Source: Fischerella sp. CENA71 (lineage in GTDB: Bacteria; Cyanobacteriota; Cyanobacteriia; Cyanobacteriales; Nostocaceae). Taken from it: 64,000 bases of DNA. A program made the translations under genes and the position numbers. The DNA is taken from positions 1 through 64,000 of the forward strand of contig JANBVI010000005.1 of NCBI GenBank assembly GCA_024239075.1, in the 5' to 3' direction. Positions 39,326 to 49,212 of this stretch are shown piece by piece; within the stretch, counting starts at the first letter, position 1; each line of letters starts with the position of its first letter. The notes beneath the pieces were generated by a model. It was not told the DNA's origin, made no database searches, and saw only the letters and a list, made by a program, of their open reading frames with translations.

Positions 39326-41998
39326 ATGCAGCCTACAGATCCAGATAAATTTACAGATAAAGCTTGGGAAGGGATTGTTAAATCTCAGGATATAGTACGT
39401 GCTTATCAACAACAGCAATTAGATGTAGAACATTTAATAATTGCTCTATTACAACAAGAAAATGGATTAGCAGCACGAATTCTTAACCGTGCTGGTGTGG
39501 ATGCTAACCGTTTGCTACAGCAATTAGAGGATTATATCCGGCGTCAGCCTAAAGTTGGCAGAAGCGATCAGCTTTATTTAGGACGTTCTTTAGATACTCT
39601 CTTAGATTTAGCCGAAGAAGCAAGAGTGCGGATGAAGGATTCTTACATCTCCGTAGAACATATTTTGCTGGCTTTTGTCGAAGATGAACGTGTTGGACGG
39701 CGAATATTTAAAGGCTTTAATCTAGATACTGCCAAGCTGGAATCTACTATTAAAGCAGTTCGTGGTAGCCAAAAAGTGACAGACCAAAATCCAGAATCTC
39801 GCTATGAAGCTTTGCAAAAATTTGGTAGAGACTTGACAGAACAGGCAAAAGCTGGAAAACTTGACCCGGTAATTGGACGAGATGACGAAATTCGCCGGGT
39901 GATTCAGGTATTATCTCGGCGTAGTAAGAATAACCCTGTTTTGATTGGTGAACCAGGAGTTGGTAAAACTGCGATCGCCGAAGCTTTAGCACAACGCATT
40001 ATCAATGGTGATGTCCCCGAATCTTTGAAAAATCGCCAACTAATCGCCCTGGATATGGGTAGTTTAATTGCTGGAGCCAAATACCGAGGTGAGTTTGAAG
40101 ACCGTCTCAAATCAGTTCTCCGGGAAGTTACTGAATCAAATGGTCAAATAGTCTTATTTATTGATGAACTACACACCGTTGTAGGTGCGGGTTCTGGGCA
40201 ACAAGGCTCAATGGACGCCGGAAATTTACTCAAACCGATGTTGGCACGAGGAGAACTACGGTGTATTGGTGCTACTACCTTGGATGAGTATCGTAAATAT
40301 ATTGAGAAAGACGCAGCTTTAGAACGGCGTTTTCAACAGGTATTTGTAGATCAGCCCAGTGTGGAAAATACTATTTCTATCCTACGCGGACTTAAAGAAC
40401 GTTACGAAGTCCATCACAACGTTAAAATATCAGACTCAGCCTTGGTGGCTGCTGCTACACTGTCAGCTAGGTACATTAATGACCGCTTTTTGCCAGATAA
40501 AGCCATTGATTTAGTAGATGAAGCCGCCGCCCAACTGAAAATGGAGATTACCTCCAAACCAGCAGAATTGGAAACAATTGATCGTCGCCTGATGCAGCTA
40601 GAAATGGAAAAGCTGTCGTTGGCGGGAGAAGAGAAAGCTGTACCGCAAACAAAAGAGCGTTTAGAGCGAATTGAGCTAGAAATCAGCAATTTAACCGCCA
40701 GACAGCAAGATTTGAATGGACAATGGCAAGGTGAAAAGCAATTATTAGAAGCAATTAGCGCCTTGAAGCAAGAAGAAGAAAAACTACGGGTACAAATAGA
40801 ACAAGCAGAACGGGCTTACGATTTAAATAAAGCTGCTCAATTAAAATATGGCAAATTGGAGGGAGTACAACGCGATCGCGAAGCGAAAGAAACCGAACTC
40901 CTGAAAATTCAAAGTCAAGGTAAAACCCTGTTGCGCGAACAAGTCACTGAAGCTGATATTGCTGAAATCGTCGCCAAATGGACAGGAATTCCCGTCAATA
41001 GTTTGTTGGAGTCAGAACGGCAGAAATTACTGAAACTCGAACACCATCTGCACGAAAGAGTCATCGGACAACAGGAAGCTGTCTCAACTGTTGCTGCTGC
41101 TATTCGTCGCGCCCGTGCTGGGATGAAAGATCCTGGTCGCCCCATTGGTTCATTTTTATTCATGGGACCAACAGGAGTTGGGAAAACCGAACTCGCCCGT
41201 GCTTTAGCCCAGTTTCTATTTGATTCCGATGACGCCCTAGTGCGTTTGGATATGTCTGAGTATATGGAGAAACACTCGGTTTCTCGGTTAGTGGGTGCGC
41301 CTCCAGGATACGTCGGCTACGAAGAAGGCGGTCAACTGTCGGAAGCTATTCGCCGTCGTCCCTATTCAGTGGTACTGCTGGATGAAGTGGAAAAAGCTCA
41401 TCCAGATGTATTTAATATTTTGCTACAAGTGCTTGATGACGGTAGAATTACGGATAGTCAAGGGCGAACCGTTGATTTTCGCAATACTGTAATTGTCATG
41501 ACGAGTAATATTGGTAGCGAACACATCCTGGATGTTTCTAGTGATGACTCCCAGTATGAGAAAATGCGAAACCGGGTGATGGATGCTTTGCGATCGCACT
41601 TCCGCCCTGAATTTCTCAACCGCATTGATGACTTAATTATTTTCCATGCGCTCAATCGCAGCGAAATGCGCCAAATCGTGCTTATTCAACTGAAACGGGT
41701 AGAAAACCTCTTAAGAGAGCAAAAAATCTCTTTAGAAATATCTCCTGCGGCCTGTGATTACTTAGTAGAAGTCGGATACGACCCAGTTTACGGAGCTCGT
41801 CCAATTAAACGGGCAATTCAAAGAGAAGTAGAGAATGCGATCGCAACGAAAATTCTGGAGAATACTTTTATTAGCGGGGACACAATTGTCATTGATAAAG
41901 CAGATCAAGAGTTAACCTTCAGCAAAAAAAAGGTAGTGCAAATACCAGTACCAGAAAATACCAACTCCTACATACTGGAAGCATCCCGGGAAGCATAG
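39326..41998 (+). CDS. clpB: ClpB protein disaggregase
   Basis: An 890-residue Hsp100 AAA+ ATPase that works with DnaK to rescue aggregated proteins. The N domain (about 5-145) has two Clp_N repeats. The first AAA domain has Walker A GEPGVGKT (about 208-215) and Walker [10 protein letters not shown] coiled-coil middle domain (about 400-520) separates it from the second AAA domain with GPTGVGKT (about 613-620) and [13 protein letters not shown]. The middle domain distinguishes ClpB from ClpC. Cyanobacteria often have two clpB genes; which this is cannot be said. A heptamer repeat sits directly upstream. Confidence 0.96.
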   Translation: MQPTDPDKFTDKAWEGIVKSQDIVRAYQQQQLDVEHLIIALLQQENGLAARILNRAGVDANRLLQQLEDYIRRQPKVGRSDQLYLGRSLDTLLDLAEEARVRMKDSYISVEHILLAFVEDERVGRRIFKGFNLDTAKLESTIKAVRGSQKVTDQNPESRYEALQKFGRDLTEQAKAGKLDPVIGRDDEIRRVIQVLSRRSKNNPVLIGEPGVGKTAIAEALAQRIINGDVPESLKNRQLIALDMGSLIAGAKYRGEFEDRLKSVLREVTESNGQIVLFIDELHTVVGAGSGQQGSMDAGNLLKPMLARGELRCIGATTLDEYRKYIEKDAALERRFQQVFVDQPSVENTISILRGLKERYEVHHNVKISDSALVAAATLSARYINDRFLPDKAIDLVDEAAAQLKMEITSKPAELETIDRRLMQLEMEKLSLAGEEKAVPQTKERLERIELEISNLTARQQDLNGQWQGEKQLLEAISALKQEEEKLRVQIEQAERAYDLNKAAQLKYGKLEGVQRDREAKETELLKIQSQGKTLLREQVTEADIAEIVAKWTGIPVNSLLESERQKLLKLEHHLHERVIGQQEAVSTVAAAIRRARAGMKDPGRPIGSFLFMGPTGVGKTELARALAQFLFDSDDALVRLDMSEYMEKHSVSRLVGAPPGYVGYEEGGQLSEAIRRRPYSVVLLDEVEKAHPDVFNILLQVLDDGRITDSQGRTVDFRNTVIVMTSNIGSEHILDVSSDDSQYEKMRNRVMDALRSHFRPEFLNRIDDLIIFHALNRSEMRQIVLIQLKRVENLLREQKISLEISPAACDYLVEVGYDPVYGARPIKRAIQREVENAIATKILENTFISGDTIVIDKADQELTFSKKKVVQIPVPENTNSYILEASREA

Positions 41999-42125
41999 TT
42001 AACGGGGATCGGGGGTCGGGGATCGGGAATTGGCGATTGGGAAGAGACTTGTTAAATAATTCTCCCTTGTCCTCCTTATCCTCATTGTCCCCCTTATTCC
42101 CTCTCTCCAATTCCCAATTCCCAAT
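41999..42125. repeat. composite G-rich/C-rich dispersed repeat between convergent genes
   Basis: A G-rich arm (CGGGGATCGGGGGTCGGG), a core AGACTTGTTAAATAATTCTC, and a C-rich arm with TTGTCCTCC and CCAATTCCCAATTCCC units. It nearly matches 32884-33027 and lies between clpB and the PAP/fibrillin gene. Confidence 0.82.
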
Positions 42126-42204
42126 CAAAAGAGTGTGACACCCTCCTTGACAAAGACCAAATCATGGAATATCCTTCAGTCGCAAAGAAAAATTTTTTGT
42201 AAAC

Positions 42205-42789
42205 CTATGCTTTGGTCAAAACAAATACACTACCCTCGTTACCCCTGCCAATTCGTAACTCGTTATCTAAGTAAGTAATATCCAACCAGCCTTGTTGTTC
42301 GTTGCTGTTGAGAGAAAAATCAATAGCAGTAAATTTTTGACCACCTTCTATTTGTTGGATATATTTTTCCGGAGACTTGTAGTCAATTAGACGTTGGAAG
42401 CCAACTATTGATCGTTCAAATTTCACTTGGACACGGCGACCTGAAACTGGTTCAAACTTAGCAGCGACGCTGACTATACCTTCAAGAAAAGGTAAACCAT
42501 AAATTTCGGCAATGTTGTAAACGCTGTTACTTTTAACACGAATACATTGATAAATTTGTCCAAGTTTATACAAAGGGAAGCGATCAAGATTCAAAAGAGC
42601 CTTGCTGGTGGTATAAAGAAGTCGCCAATTACCATCAAGTAAATCGCCAGCTTCTATCGGACGTGGTGTGGGATTGAGGTCTTCGAGATTGGCGATCGCC
42701 ATCAAAATAGCTTGCTTATCTTGTTCGCTTGCTAAAAGACCACGATTTTTACCAGCAATAGCTTCCAATAAAGTCGCTTTTGTGAACAT
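42205..42789 (-). CDS. PAP/fibrillin-family protein
   Basis: A 194-residue lipocalin-like protein. Family signatures are LDGNWRLLYTTSKALLNLDR, FPLYKLGQIYQCI, VAAKFEPVSGRRVQVKFERS and a C-terminal WLDITYLDNELRIGRGNEGS. Plastid fibrillins coat plastoglobules and bind prenyl lipids; cyanobacterial homologs have been linked to PSI and stress responses. No signal peptide is seen, so it is probably peripheral to thylakoids. It is convergent with clpB. Confidence 0.92.
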   Translation of the reverse strand: MFTKATLLEAIAGKNRGLLASEQDKQAILMAIANLEDLNPTPRPIEAGDLLDGNWRLLYTTSKALLNLDRFPLYKLGQIYQCIRVKSNSVYNIAEIYGLPFLEGIVSVAAKFEPVSGRRVQVKFERSIVGFQRLIDYKSPEKYIQQIEGGQKFTAIDFSLNSNEQQGWLDITYLDNELRIGRGNEGSVFVLTKA

Positions 42790-43131
42790 CGCCTGTCACC
42801 TAAAACAGTATTAGTCTCAATCAAGAACAACAAGAAGTTGATGTCTTTGTGTATAGCGTCCTACCAATACGGTTTTTGCAGAAGTCAGCAAAAGAGAAAG
42901 ATTAAAGGAATTAATTTTTCTTTTCCCTTTACTCCTGAATAACCGCAATTATTACTTTTGCAAGATGCTTAACCACAAAGTAACTATCATTATTTACTTT
43001 ATTGATAGTAAAAACAAAAAATTTGTCGGATTTTGAAAGTAACTGGTTGAATGATCAACTAAATCTTTCGTATCAAGTGATAGACTCTTAATGTCAAGCT
43101 ATAATAGCGCTCCTTGTATCTGAAGTCTGAT
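42790..43131. other. divergent spacer
   Basis: About 340 AT-rich bases between the fibrillin gene and the DUF3134 gene. It must contain two divergent promoters. I see no hairpin, repeat or operator worth naming. Confidence 0.4.
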
Positions 43132-43374
43132 ATGCTAAATTCCCCATTGCGTGAAGAACCTCGTACTCAACGTGCTGCTGTAATACCATTAAAGCAAGAA
43201 TCCTCCCTTTTGGATTGGTTGCAGAATAATGGCCGCCTGATAGCACGTGATACCCAAGAGCGAGAGTTTGGAGAAGATCACGAAGAAGAAATTTCGGAAT
43301 TTTTGGGTGGTGATGATGGTATAGCCGATTATGACTTTGATGACGATGATGATATAGTTCCAGACGAAGACTAG
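43132..43374 (+). CDS. DUF3134-type small acidic protein
   Basis: An 80-residue protein with MLNSPLREEPRTQRAAVIPL, the conserved ESSLLDWLQNNGRLIARD and a very acidic tail (DDGIADYDFDDDDD). This matches small cyanobacterial DUF3134 proteins as I recall. It has no membrane span; function is unknown. TTG at 43114 is an alternative start but ATG 43132 begins the conserved part. It precedes mraY by 93 bases on the same strand. Confidence 0.8.
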   Translation: MLNSPLREEPRTQRAAVIPLKQESSLLDWLQNNGRLIARDTQEREFGEDHEEEISEFLGGDDGIADYDFDDDDDIVPDED

Positions 43375-43467
43375 TCACTTGAAGATTACTAAAGATTAAA
43401 CAGTCAACAACTTAACGAGTCCCTATTGTTAATCTGTCGTACAAGTGTGGAGTGAGGGGAAATATCC

Positions 43468-44568
43468 GTGGACGCTAAATTATCTCCTGACCAGAGGTTG
43501 AACATTTCTGGCATAGGTTTAGTTTCAGTTTTAGGTGTAGGGTTAAGTGTGGCAACGCTAATTTTGGATGGCATGGCAAATAGACTGCCCTGGACTAGCG
43601 CTTCCCTCACCTTGCCATTTCTATTGTGCGCTGTCATTTCAGCAGCTGTGGGCTTTTTTGTCGTGCCAATGCTGCAAGCACTCAAAACAGGGCAAATCAT
43701 TCGCGAAGACGGCCCTCAAGCTCACTTGAAAAAGGCGGGTACACCAACAATGGGCGGTGTATTTTTTGTTCCTGTCGGGGTGATAGGTGCTTGTATATTA
43801 TCAAACTTTGATACAAAAGTACTAGCAGTTTCGGCATTAACGCTAGGTTACGGATTAATTGGCTGGCTCGATGACTGGCAAATTTTGCGCCGCAAGTCCA
43901 ACAAGGGTATTTCTCCTCGCATGAAGCTTGCTCTACAGATTGGGTTTGCAGTTCTGTTCTGTATATGGCTGCTTTTTAATCAACCTTCTAACATCACAAA
44001 TTTAGCTTTACCCTTTGGTTTGTCTTTACCTTTAGGCTTGCTATTCTGGCCTCTGGCTGGTTTTGTATTAGTAGCAGAAAGTAACGCTACCAACTTAACA
44101 GATGGAATTGATGGATTAGCCGCCGGAACAGTTGCGATCGCATTACTGGCGTTGGGGGCGATAGTTGGTTCCACTTCACCAGAGCTGATGATTTTTTGCG
44201 CTGCTTTAAGCGGTGGTTGCTTAGGCTTTTTAGGACACAACCGCAACCCAGCTCGTGTTTTCATGGGAGATACTGGTTCTCTCGCCTTGGGAGGAGCTTT
44301 AGCTGCTGTGGGACTGCTGACTAACAGTCTAGTAGCACTATTTATTCTCAGTGGCATCTTTTTTATAGAAACACTGTCTGTAATGGCGCAAGTTAGCTAC
44401 TACAAAGCAACTAAAGGCCCAGATGGTAAAGGTAAACGTTTGTTTAAAATGGCTCCCCTACACCATCACCTCGAACTTTCAGGTTGGTCAGAATTACAAG
44501 TAGTCGGAGTCTTTTACATAATCAGTGCAATTTTGGCTGTCATCTGTTTGGCGATCGCCAAGTTCTGA
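43468..44568 (+). CDS. mraY: phospho-N-acetylmuramoyl-pentapeptide transferase
   Basis: A 366-residue polytopic enzyme with about ten helices that makes lipid I, the first membrane step of peptidoglycan synthesis. Signatures are KKAGTPTMGGVFFV, LGYGLIGWLDDWQ with the Asp pair, NLTDGIDGLAAGT and FMGDTGSLALGG, plus KMAPLHHHLELSGW. The GTG start is consistent with the family N-terminus. No mur or fts genes are adjacent, as is usual in cyanobacteria. A strong terminator follows. Confidence 0.96.
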   Translation: MDAKLSPDQRLNISGIGLVSVLGVGLSVATLILDGMANRLPWTSASLTLPFLLCAVISAAVGFFVVPMLQALKTGQIIREDGPQAHLKKAGTPTMGGVFFVPVGVIGACILSNFDTKVLAVSALTLGYGLIGWLDDWQILRRKSNKGISPRMKLALQIGFAVLFCIWLLFNQPSNITNLALPFGLSLPLGLLFWPLAGFVLVAESNATNLTDGIDGLAAGTVAIALLALGAIVGSTSPELMIFCAALSGGCLGFLGHNRNPARVFMGDTGSLALGGALAAVGLLTNSLVALFILSGIFFIETLSVMAQVSYYKATKGPDGKGKRLFKMAPLHHHLELSGWSELQVVGVFYIISAILAVICLAIAKF

Positions 44569-44593
44569 GATTTGAGACGCATATCATCACAGT

Positions 44594-44629
44594 AAATAAC
44601 CTCCTCTGTATGAGGAGGTTATTTGTTTT
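44594..44629 (+). terminator. intrinsic terminator of mraY
   Basis: AAATAACCTCCTC pairs perfectly with GAGGAGGTTATTT (13 base pairs, TGTAT loop), followed by GTTTT. It is partly symmetrical and may also serve the convergent beta-lactamase-like gene. Confidence 0.9.
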
Positions 44630-44646
44630 AATCAAAATATAAATAA

Positions 44647-46014
44647 TTAATTGGAATTGGAAAGAGCGATTGGTTTCAATTCTGGTTTAGCATCGCGAGC
44701 CGTCATGCGTTTATAAACAAGACGAGAAATTTGGGGAAAGATATCTACATTATTTGAGTATGCGGGACTGTGACCAAACACAGTTAAAATATAAGTTGTT
44801 TTCTCATCTCCTGTGGAAACCATTGCCATTTCTGCACGGGAGCGAGAAGTCCAACCAGCTTTAGAATGAAAACTAACGTTAGTCTTAGATAAAGACTGAC
44901 CTAAAAAACCTCGTACAGGATTGAAAGCATATAAATCTGGATCTTGCCAAGCTTTGGGATTTAAATCTCTTTCTAGCCACCCGCACATTTTTTGACTTGC
45001 TTGTTGAGAAACAGCCGTTTTCAGGTAACAAATTTCGTACATTAATCTGGCTGCTTGTCTGCTGGTAATCCGATTCGGATTCCAATTAGACTTTCCTAAC
45101 ATTTGTGATTCACTACCTTTAGGTTCTGGAAGATTGAGGTAATAAAGCGGAAAAGTTTTTTGACTCACATTAATCCGCTTATAGCCAGCATCACGGAAAA
45201 ATCTATTTACTTGTTCACGTTTATCTTTCCAATTCTTAAATTTTTCACTCTTTAGCCTTGGTTGAGAACGTGTAGCTGTAATTTGATCAACAATATAGCT
45301 AGCAGCCTCATTATCAGACTCCTTAATCATCTTGGCAATATAAGGAGTAAAATCTTCCTCGTTTTTCCAAACTCCACTCTCGATTTGGGAATATAAAACT
45401 GTCATCCAAAATGTTTTCACGACACTAGCAGGATACCTGGGTGTATCTTGCTGGTATCCTGCTGTCTCACCAGTTTTGGCATCAATTAATGTAATTGATA
45501 AAGGCTTTTTAGGCAGACCTTTTGCAGCAGCAAGGCTAACAACTTGATTAACAATTTTTTGCAATTCTTGGCTACGTTTAAAATCTGGGGGTGTGTCGAG
45601 ATTATAGGCAACTTGTGTATTTTCTTTGCCTGGAAGACGAGAGGGAATTGGCATTCCTTTGGCGATCGCCCAATTAGGACGTGGCGGAGGAAGAGTACGT
45701 AATTTTAATGTTTTTTGAGTAGATGATGTGGCAGGCAGTAAAACCGAATTTGGTACATTTGTACCTGTTTGGAATAATTGTTGAGTAGATGATTTGGCAG
45801 CAATCAAAATAGAGCCTGAAGCATCACTATTAAGTGAATTTAGTGGTTGTGCAGCAGATGTTCTTGCAGACTGTGTAGTTACGTACCTAATCATCAAAGC
45901 GCCTGCTAGCACAAATGGGATAGTCATTCTCACCGTTGGAGTATTAAATCTGGCAATGAAGCTAACAGCCGAGATTTGCTGAGATGAAACCTTGTATTGG
46001 GGCGATTTGTGCAT
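44647..46014 (-). CDS. class A beta-lactamase-like serine hydrolase
   Basis: About 455 residues with an N-terminal membrane anchor (TIPFVLAGALMIRYV) and a long linker. The C-terminal catalytic domain shows the penicillin-recognising motifs: SVVK (SxxK) in YPASVVKTFWM, SDN in IKESDNEAASYIV, and KAG in HSKAGWTS in place of the usual KTG. Such proteins may be D,D-peptidase-like or true beta-lactamases; the Ala replacement and the lack of a typical ExxLN segment make a resistance role unsure. The start at ATG 46014 (MHKSPQY) is preferred over upstream codons. Confidence 0.82.
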   Translation of the reverse strand: MHKSPQYKVSSQQISAVSFIARFNTPTVRMTIPFVLAGALMIRYVTTQSARTSAAQPLNSLNSDASGSILIAAKSSTQQLFQTGTNVPNSVLLPATSSTQKTLKLRTLPPPRPNWAIAKGMPIPSRLPGKENTQVAYNLDTPPDFKRSQELQKIVNQVVSLAAAKGLPKKPLSITLIDAKTGETAGYQQDTPRYPASVVKTFWMTVLYSQIESGVWKNEEDFTPYIAKMIKESDNEAASYIVDQITATRSQPRLKSEKFKNWKDKREQVNRFFRDAGYKRINVSQKTFPLYYLNLPEPKGSESQMLGKSNWNPNRITSRQAARLMYEICYLKTAVSQQASQKMCGWLERDLNPKAWQDPDLYAFNPVRGFLGQSLSKTNVSFHSKAGWTSRSRAEMAMVSTGDEKTTYILTVFGHSPAYSNNVDIFPQISRLVYKRMTARDAKPELKPIALSNSN

Positions 46015-46699
46015 ATTTATTTTTTGCTTGTGTATAGATATAGTTTGCAACTTTATAGTTACAACAACAAGCGTAATTATATTACCAAAAACATGCAGTA
46101 TAAAACAATTCACAATTCCTTGCTAGTGACAATAAATCACATAAAATGAAAATAGTTTCTCCATATTGATTACAAATTTTAATAACCTGCTATCCTCCTC
46201 TCAGATAGGGTTAAGAGACGAAAATATATACAGGCTAAGGAAAATAAGTTTTTCTGTTGAATTTAAAAGCTCGATTTTTATGAAAAAAAACCTTAAAACT
46301 TTGGTTTCATTAATTGTTGTTAGTAGCTACATTTATGATATTCTTGTATCAAAAAATAATTTTTTTATATTCTCATATCTAGTTATGAGTTGCGGCATTG
46401 CGAGAATAAAGATACTATCTGAAATCAACTAAAAAAACTATAGTCAGGGCTTTTTGGATTTTGAATTTTTAATTTGGCGTAGCGCTCTTAACACCTAGCT
46501 TTTGCTCTCAATCCATTCATCAAGCAGTTAGCTTGATTTTAAGAATTTCGCCTATATCTTTAGGCAGATATTTAGTTAATTGATATGAAAAATTGCTCAA
46601 AAAGCATTTCTTCTTCAAAAACACTGACTGACGTGAAATTAAGCGTTGTAACTGCTATTTTTTGGGGATAACATGGGAAATAATCTAATTAAGCTTCTC
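46015..46699. other. spacer upstream of remA
   Basis: About 690 bases with no well-supported gene. A 50-codon frame at 46280-46432 would encode a hydrophobic peptide but lacks a ribosome binding site. The rest is AT-rich. The promoter of the minus-strand beta-lactamase-like gene must lie near 46020-46150. Confidence 0.35.
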
Positions 46700-46726
46700 A
46701 CACCAAATTTGGTGTAAGTTTTTTTT
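46700..46726 (+). promoter_or_regulatory. palindrome plus T-tract touching the remA start codon
   Basis: A perfect 16-base palindrome, ACACCAAATTTGGTGT (46700-46715), is followed by AAG and an uninterrupted T-run that ends at the ATG (46727). No Shine-Dalgarno is present between. It could fold as a short hairpin with a U-tract (attenuator-like) or be an operator at the start codon. RemA is itself a DNA-binding protein, so autoregulation is possible, as inference. Confidence 0.5.
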
Positions 46727-46993
46727 ATGGACATTCAGTTAATCAACATCGGTTTCGGCAATATTGTGTCGGCCAACCGAGTAGTTGCCATTGTCAGTCC
46801 AGAGTCTGCCCCTATTAAACGGATCATTACGGATGCACGTGATAGAGGTCAACTTATCGATGCAACCTACGGTCGGCGTACCAGGGCTGTAATTATCACT
46901 GATTCCAGCCATGTTATCCTTTCAGCGATTCAACCGGAAACAGTAGCGAATCGTTTCGTTGTTTCCCGCGAACATCAGGCGGTGGATAACTAA
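46727..46993 (+). CDS. remA: RemA-family (DUF370) DNA-binding regulator
   Basis: An 88-residue protein with the DUF370/RemA pattern: [60 protein letters not shown] and QPETVANR. In Bacillus RemA is a small ring-forming activator of matrix genes; cyanobacterial homologs are conserved next to gmk and their role is unclear. There is no visible ribosome binding site; a palindrome and T-run directly precede the ATG. gmk follows 417 bases later on the same strand, keeping the usual order. Confidence 0.92.
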   Translation: MDIQLINIGFGNIVSANRVVAIVSPESAPIKRIITDARDRGQLIDATYGRRTRAVIITDSSHVILSAIQPETVANRFVVSREHQAVDN

Positions 46994-47410
46994 ATCAGGA
47001 GTTGGTGGAAATTCCTACTCCTATTTGCGCCATAGCAGCAGTAACATGTGAAATAGACAAATTTTCTGTCACTCAGACTACAAAATCTGCTAGTCAGATT
47101 GATTTTGGATTTTAGGTAGATTCCTAACAAAGGAAAAATTTGAGGATTAGAAAAAGTCAATTGAGGATTTGTTTGACCCCACTTGCGGGCGAGCCATGAC
47201 TCAAAAACTGTATAATCCAAAATCACGCCATGTGCTACAGCAAAATGCCAAGTGCGACAATGGGAGAAACCCCATGATGCAACAAGAGCAACACACCGCG
47301 TAACACAGTGGCTTGAGAATCTAAAATTCAAATTAAATAGTTGGCCTAGCAACCCACAACGGCTGACGACTCATGAATAATGTCTATTAATTGATTCACA
47401 GGTTGAGCGG
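46994..47410. promoter_or_regulatory. remA-gmk spacer with a candidate promoter
   Basis: About 420 bases. AGGAGT (46997-47002) and ACTCCT (47017-47022) form a weak hairpin after remA. A perfect -10 box TATAAT lies at 47211-47216, in the forward direction, with no good -35 at normal distance (TTGACC is 32 bases upstream). A small hairpin ATGGG-N6-CCCAT follows near 47260. If the -10 is used, gmk has a leader of about 190 bases. Confidence 0.4.
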
Positions 47411-48010
47411 ATGATGCAAGTTTTATCCATCCATAGTGGTGCTACTATCAAGGATTGTCAATCTTCTGGCAAGCTAATTGTCTTAACCGGGCCTAGTGGT
47501 GTTGGCAAAGGCACTTTAATGCGATCGCTTCTGGCGCGTCATCCAGAGCTTTATTATTCTGTTTCTGCAACTACTCGCTCTCCTCGTCCAGGAGAAATTG
47601 ACGGCAAAGATTATTACTTTATCAGCCGTAGTAAATTTGAACAATTGGTGGCAGATGGTGAATTCCTAGAGTGGGCAGAATTTGCAGGCAACTACTATGG
47701 TACTCTTCGTGAACCAGTCCTCAATCAAATTTGTTCTGGCAAATTGGTTTTACTGGAAATAGAGTTAAAAGGAGCTAGACAAATTCGCCGTTCTTTTCCC
47801 CAAGCGCTCAGTATTTTTATTTTGCCACCTTCATTCAGTGAGTTAGAGAAACGGATACGTACTCGCGGACAAGATTCTGAAGAAGCGATCGCCCGTCGTC
47901 TACGCCGCGCCCAAGATGAGATCAATGCTGCTGATGAATTTGATATTCAAATCGTAAATGACGATTTTGAAGCAACTCTCAATTCTATTGAAGCAACTTT
48001 GTTTAAATAA
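47411..48010 (+). CDS. gmk: guanylate kinase
   Basis: A 199-residue nucleotide kinase making GDP from GMP and ATP. The P-loop is [11 protein letters not shown]. The GMP-binding segment is [20 protein letters not shown], followed by [20 protein letters not shown]. The LID region has [20 protein letters not shown]. The start codon is the first of two ATGs; the second is equally possible. remA lies upstream, the usual context. Confidence 0.96.
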   Translation: MMQVLSIHSGATIKDCQSSGKLIVLTGPSGVGKGTLMRSLLARHPELYYSVSATTRSPRPGEIDGKDYYFISRSKFEQLVADGEFLEWAEFAGNYYGTLREPVLNQICSGKLVLLEIELKGARQIRRSFPQALSIFILPPSFSELEKRIRTRGQDSEEAIARRLRRAQDEINAADEFDIQIVNDDFEATLNSIEATLFK

Positions 48011-48036
48011 ACTCCAATTCCTTGCACAAAAACCAA

Positions 48037-48084
48037 TAAAGGACACAAACCAAAAGCCAATAAGCTTTTTGTTCGTGTCCTTTA
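48037..48084 (+). terminator. hairpin between convergent gmk and psaL
   Basis: TAAAGGACAC (48037-48046) pairs with GTGTCCTTTA (48075-48084); inside, AAAAGC pairs with GCTTTT. TACTTTG follows. It probably ends the gmk transcript and may also serve psaL. Confidence 0.7.
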
Positions 48085-48088
48085 TACT

Positions 48089-48151
48089 TTGTTAGTAGTT
48101 AGTAGTTAGTAAATAAATTGGTGATTGCTAATTAACCACTAACTACTAACA
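48089..48151. repeat. inverted TAGTTAGTAG heptamer-type repeat
   Basis: GTTAGTAGTTAGTAG at the left is answered by CACTAACTACTAAC at the right around an AT-rich centre. It lies just beyond the psaL stop, like other convergent-gene repeats in this window. Confidence 0.65.
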
Positions 48152-48161
48152 AATATTTATA

Positions 48162-48680
48162 TTAACCAAATAAACCTTGAATCAATCCAATATTGACAGT
48201 CAAAAAGTAGGCTGTAACAGCACCACCAATACCACCAATTAAGAAAGCGCTACCAAAATTACTCCAGCCTTCTTTAGTGTGGAAAGCATCAGAAGGGTGA
48301 GGTGCAGTCACGCTTGCAACTGGTTCAGGAGGATTGCTATTAGCATACAAAGATAGACCAACAGACAAAAGCGCAATCAAACCTATAGTTGATAACAAAC
48401 CAACTAAATCGGCATTTGGAGCGTCCCGCAGGGGACCCAATTTGGCAAAGGGACCAAAAATCCAGTAACCATGGGCCATACCAACTTCCAGCCCTCTTCT
48501 AAAAGGAGTAATACCTGGACGGTATGCAGGTAAGTTGTTAATGAACCACTTGGTTAAGGCAGAAGAATTAATTGGTGTTTCCAGATTACCAATTTGTGGA
48601 TCACGCTTTGCTGGAAAAACTACTTCCCGATTTCTAGGATCGCTAGGAAGATTTTTGGATGCATCTACTGCTTGCGCCAT
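48162..48680 (-). CDS. psaL: photosystem I subunit XI
   Basis: A 172-residue thylakoid protein needed for PSI trimerisation or tetramerisation. The soluble N-terminus has DPQIGNLETPINSSALTKWF, and INNLPAYRPGITPFRRGLEVGMAHGYWIFG is the conserved central region (split here as a description, residues about 48-78). Two or three helices follow (VGLLSTIGLIALLSVGLSLY and FLIGGIGGAVTAYFL). GAGAGGCG precedes the ATG. It is the last of the psaF-psaJ-psaL group on this strand but is separated from psaJ by a terminator and 518 bases, so it has its own promoter. Confidence 0.97.
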   Translation of the reverse strand: MAQAVDASKNLPSDPRNREVVFPAKRDPQIGNLETPINSSALTKWFINNLPAYRPGITPFRRGLEVGMAHGYWIFGPFAKLGPLRDAPNADLVGLLSTIGLIALLSVGLSLYANSNPPEPVASVTAPHPSDAFHTKEGWSNFGSAFLIGGIGGAVTAYFLTVNIGLIQGLFG

Positions 48681-49198
48681 ATTTTAATTTCGCCTCTCAA
48701 CAGTAAGGTGGCAATATTTTATATTAATAATAATTGTCTTTGGGTGTTATTTTTGAAAACTAAAGTTTAGAAAAATTAATTTACTCTCTTCCTATCCAAG
48801 CATACATAATTTTTCAACTTATAAATTTATTTTAAATATTTATGTTAATTAACCACAAATGACGCATTAGATGCATCAGCGGCTTCTAATAGAGTAAAAT
48901 ATAGAGAATTTAACAGAAATTTTTAAATTCACAGATGAAAGGGTATGATTTATTTCTGAAAATAATAAAAATCATATTGTTTCCGAGATTAATAAACTTT
49001 TAGATCATCATTTTTAGTATTTATATTAGTCGTTAATAAATACAAATCAATAGTTATTTATTTATTCAGTTATTTAAAATATTCTCTATATGGGTGAAGC
49101 ATTTGTACAATAAATTTTTCGCTTTGACGATCAATATACATATACAAATGCTCCACTCCTGCTAACCAAACCCTTCAAAAATTAAAACCCGTTAGTTC
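48681..49198. promoter_or_regulatory. psaL upstream region with a long inverted repeat
   Basis: About 520 AT-rich bases without a gene; I found no psaI frame. GTGAAGCATTTGTA (49094-49107) pairs with TACAAATGCTCCAC (49143-49156), 13 of 14 positions, around 35 bases. Its position, about 420 bases upstream of psaL and just beyond the psaJ terminator, suggests a transcript 3' structure or a control site. The psaL promoter itself could not be placed. Confidence 0.5.
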
Positions 49199-49212
49199 TT
49201 ATGGCAACGGGT
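49176..49212 (-). terminator. intrinsic terminator overlapping the psaJ stop codon
   Basis: On the minus strand ACCCGTT-N12-AACGGGT is followed by TTTAATTTTT. The left arm lies inside the last psaJ codons and the loop contains the stop codon. It separates psaFJ from psaL. Confidence 0.75.

Noticed and set aside
44647-46014. Acquired antibiotic-resistance beta-lactamase
   Set aside because: Motifs are degenerate (KAG instead of KTG), there is a membrane anchor and a long linker, and no mobile context; a chromosomal cell-wall enzyme is more likely.
46280-46432. A 50-codon frame encoding a hydrophobic peptide
   Set aside because: It has no ribosome binding site, lies in very AT-rich DNA, and the sequence has no recognised pattern; a chance frame is more likely.
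46990-47352. A 120-codon minus-strand frame between remA and gmk
   Set aside because: It runs against both neighbours, has low-likelihood composition with many Cys and no start signal, and contains the candidate gmk promoter.
48681-49198. psaI in the psaL-psaJ gap
   Set aside because: No short frame with the PsaI single-helix pattern was found on either strand.
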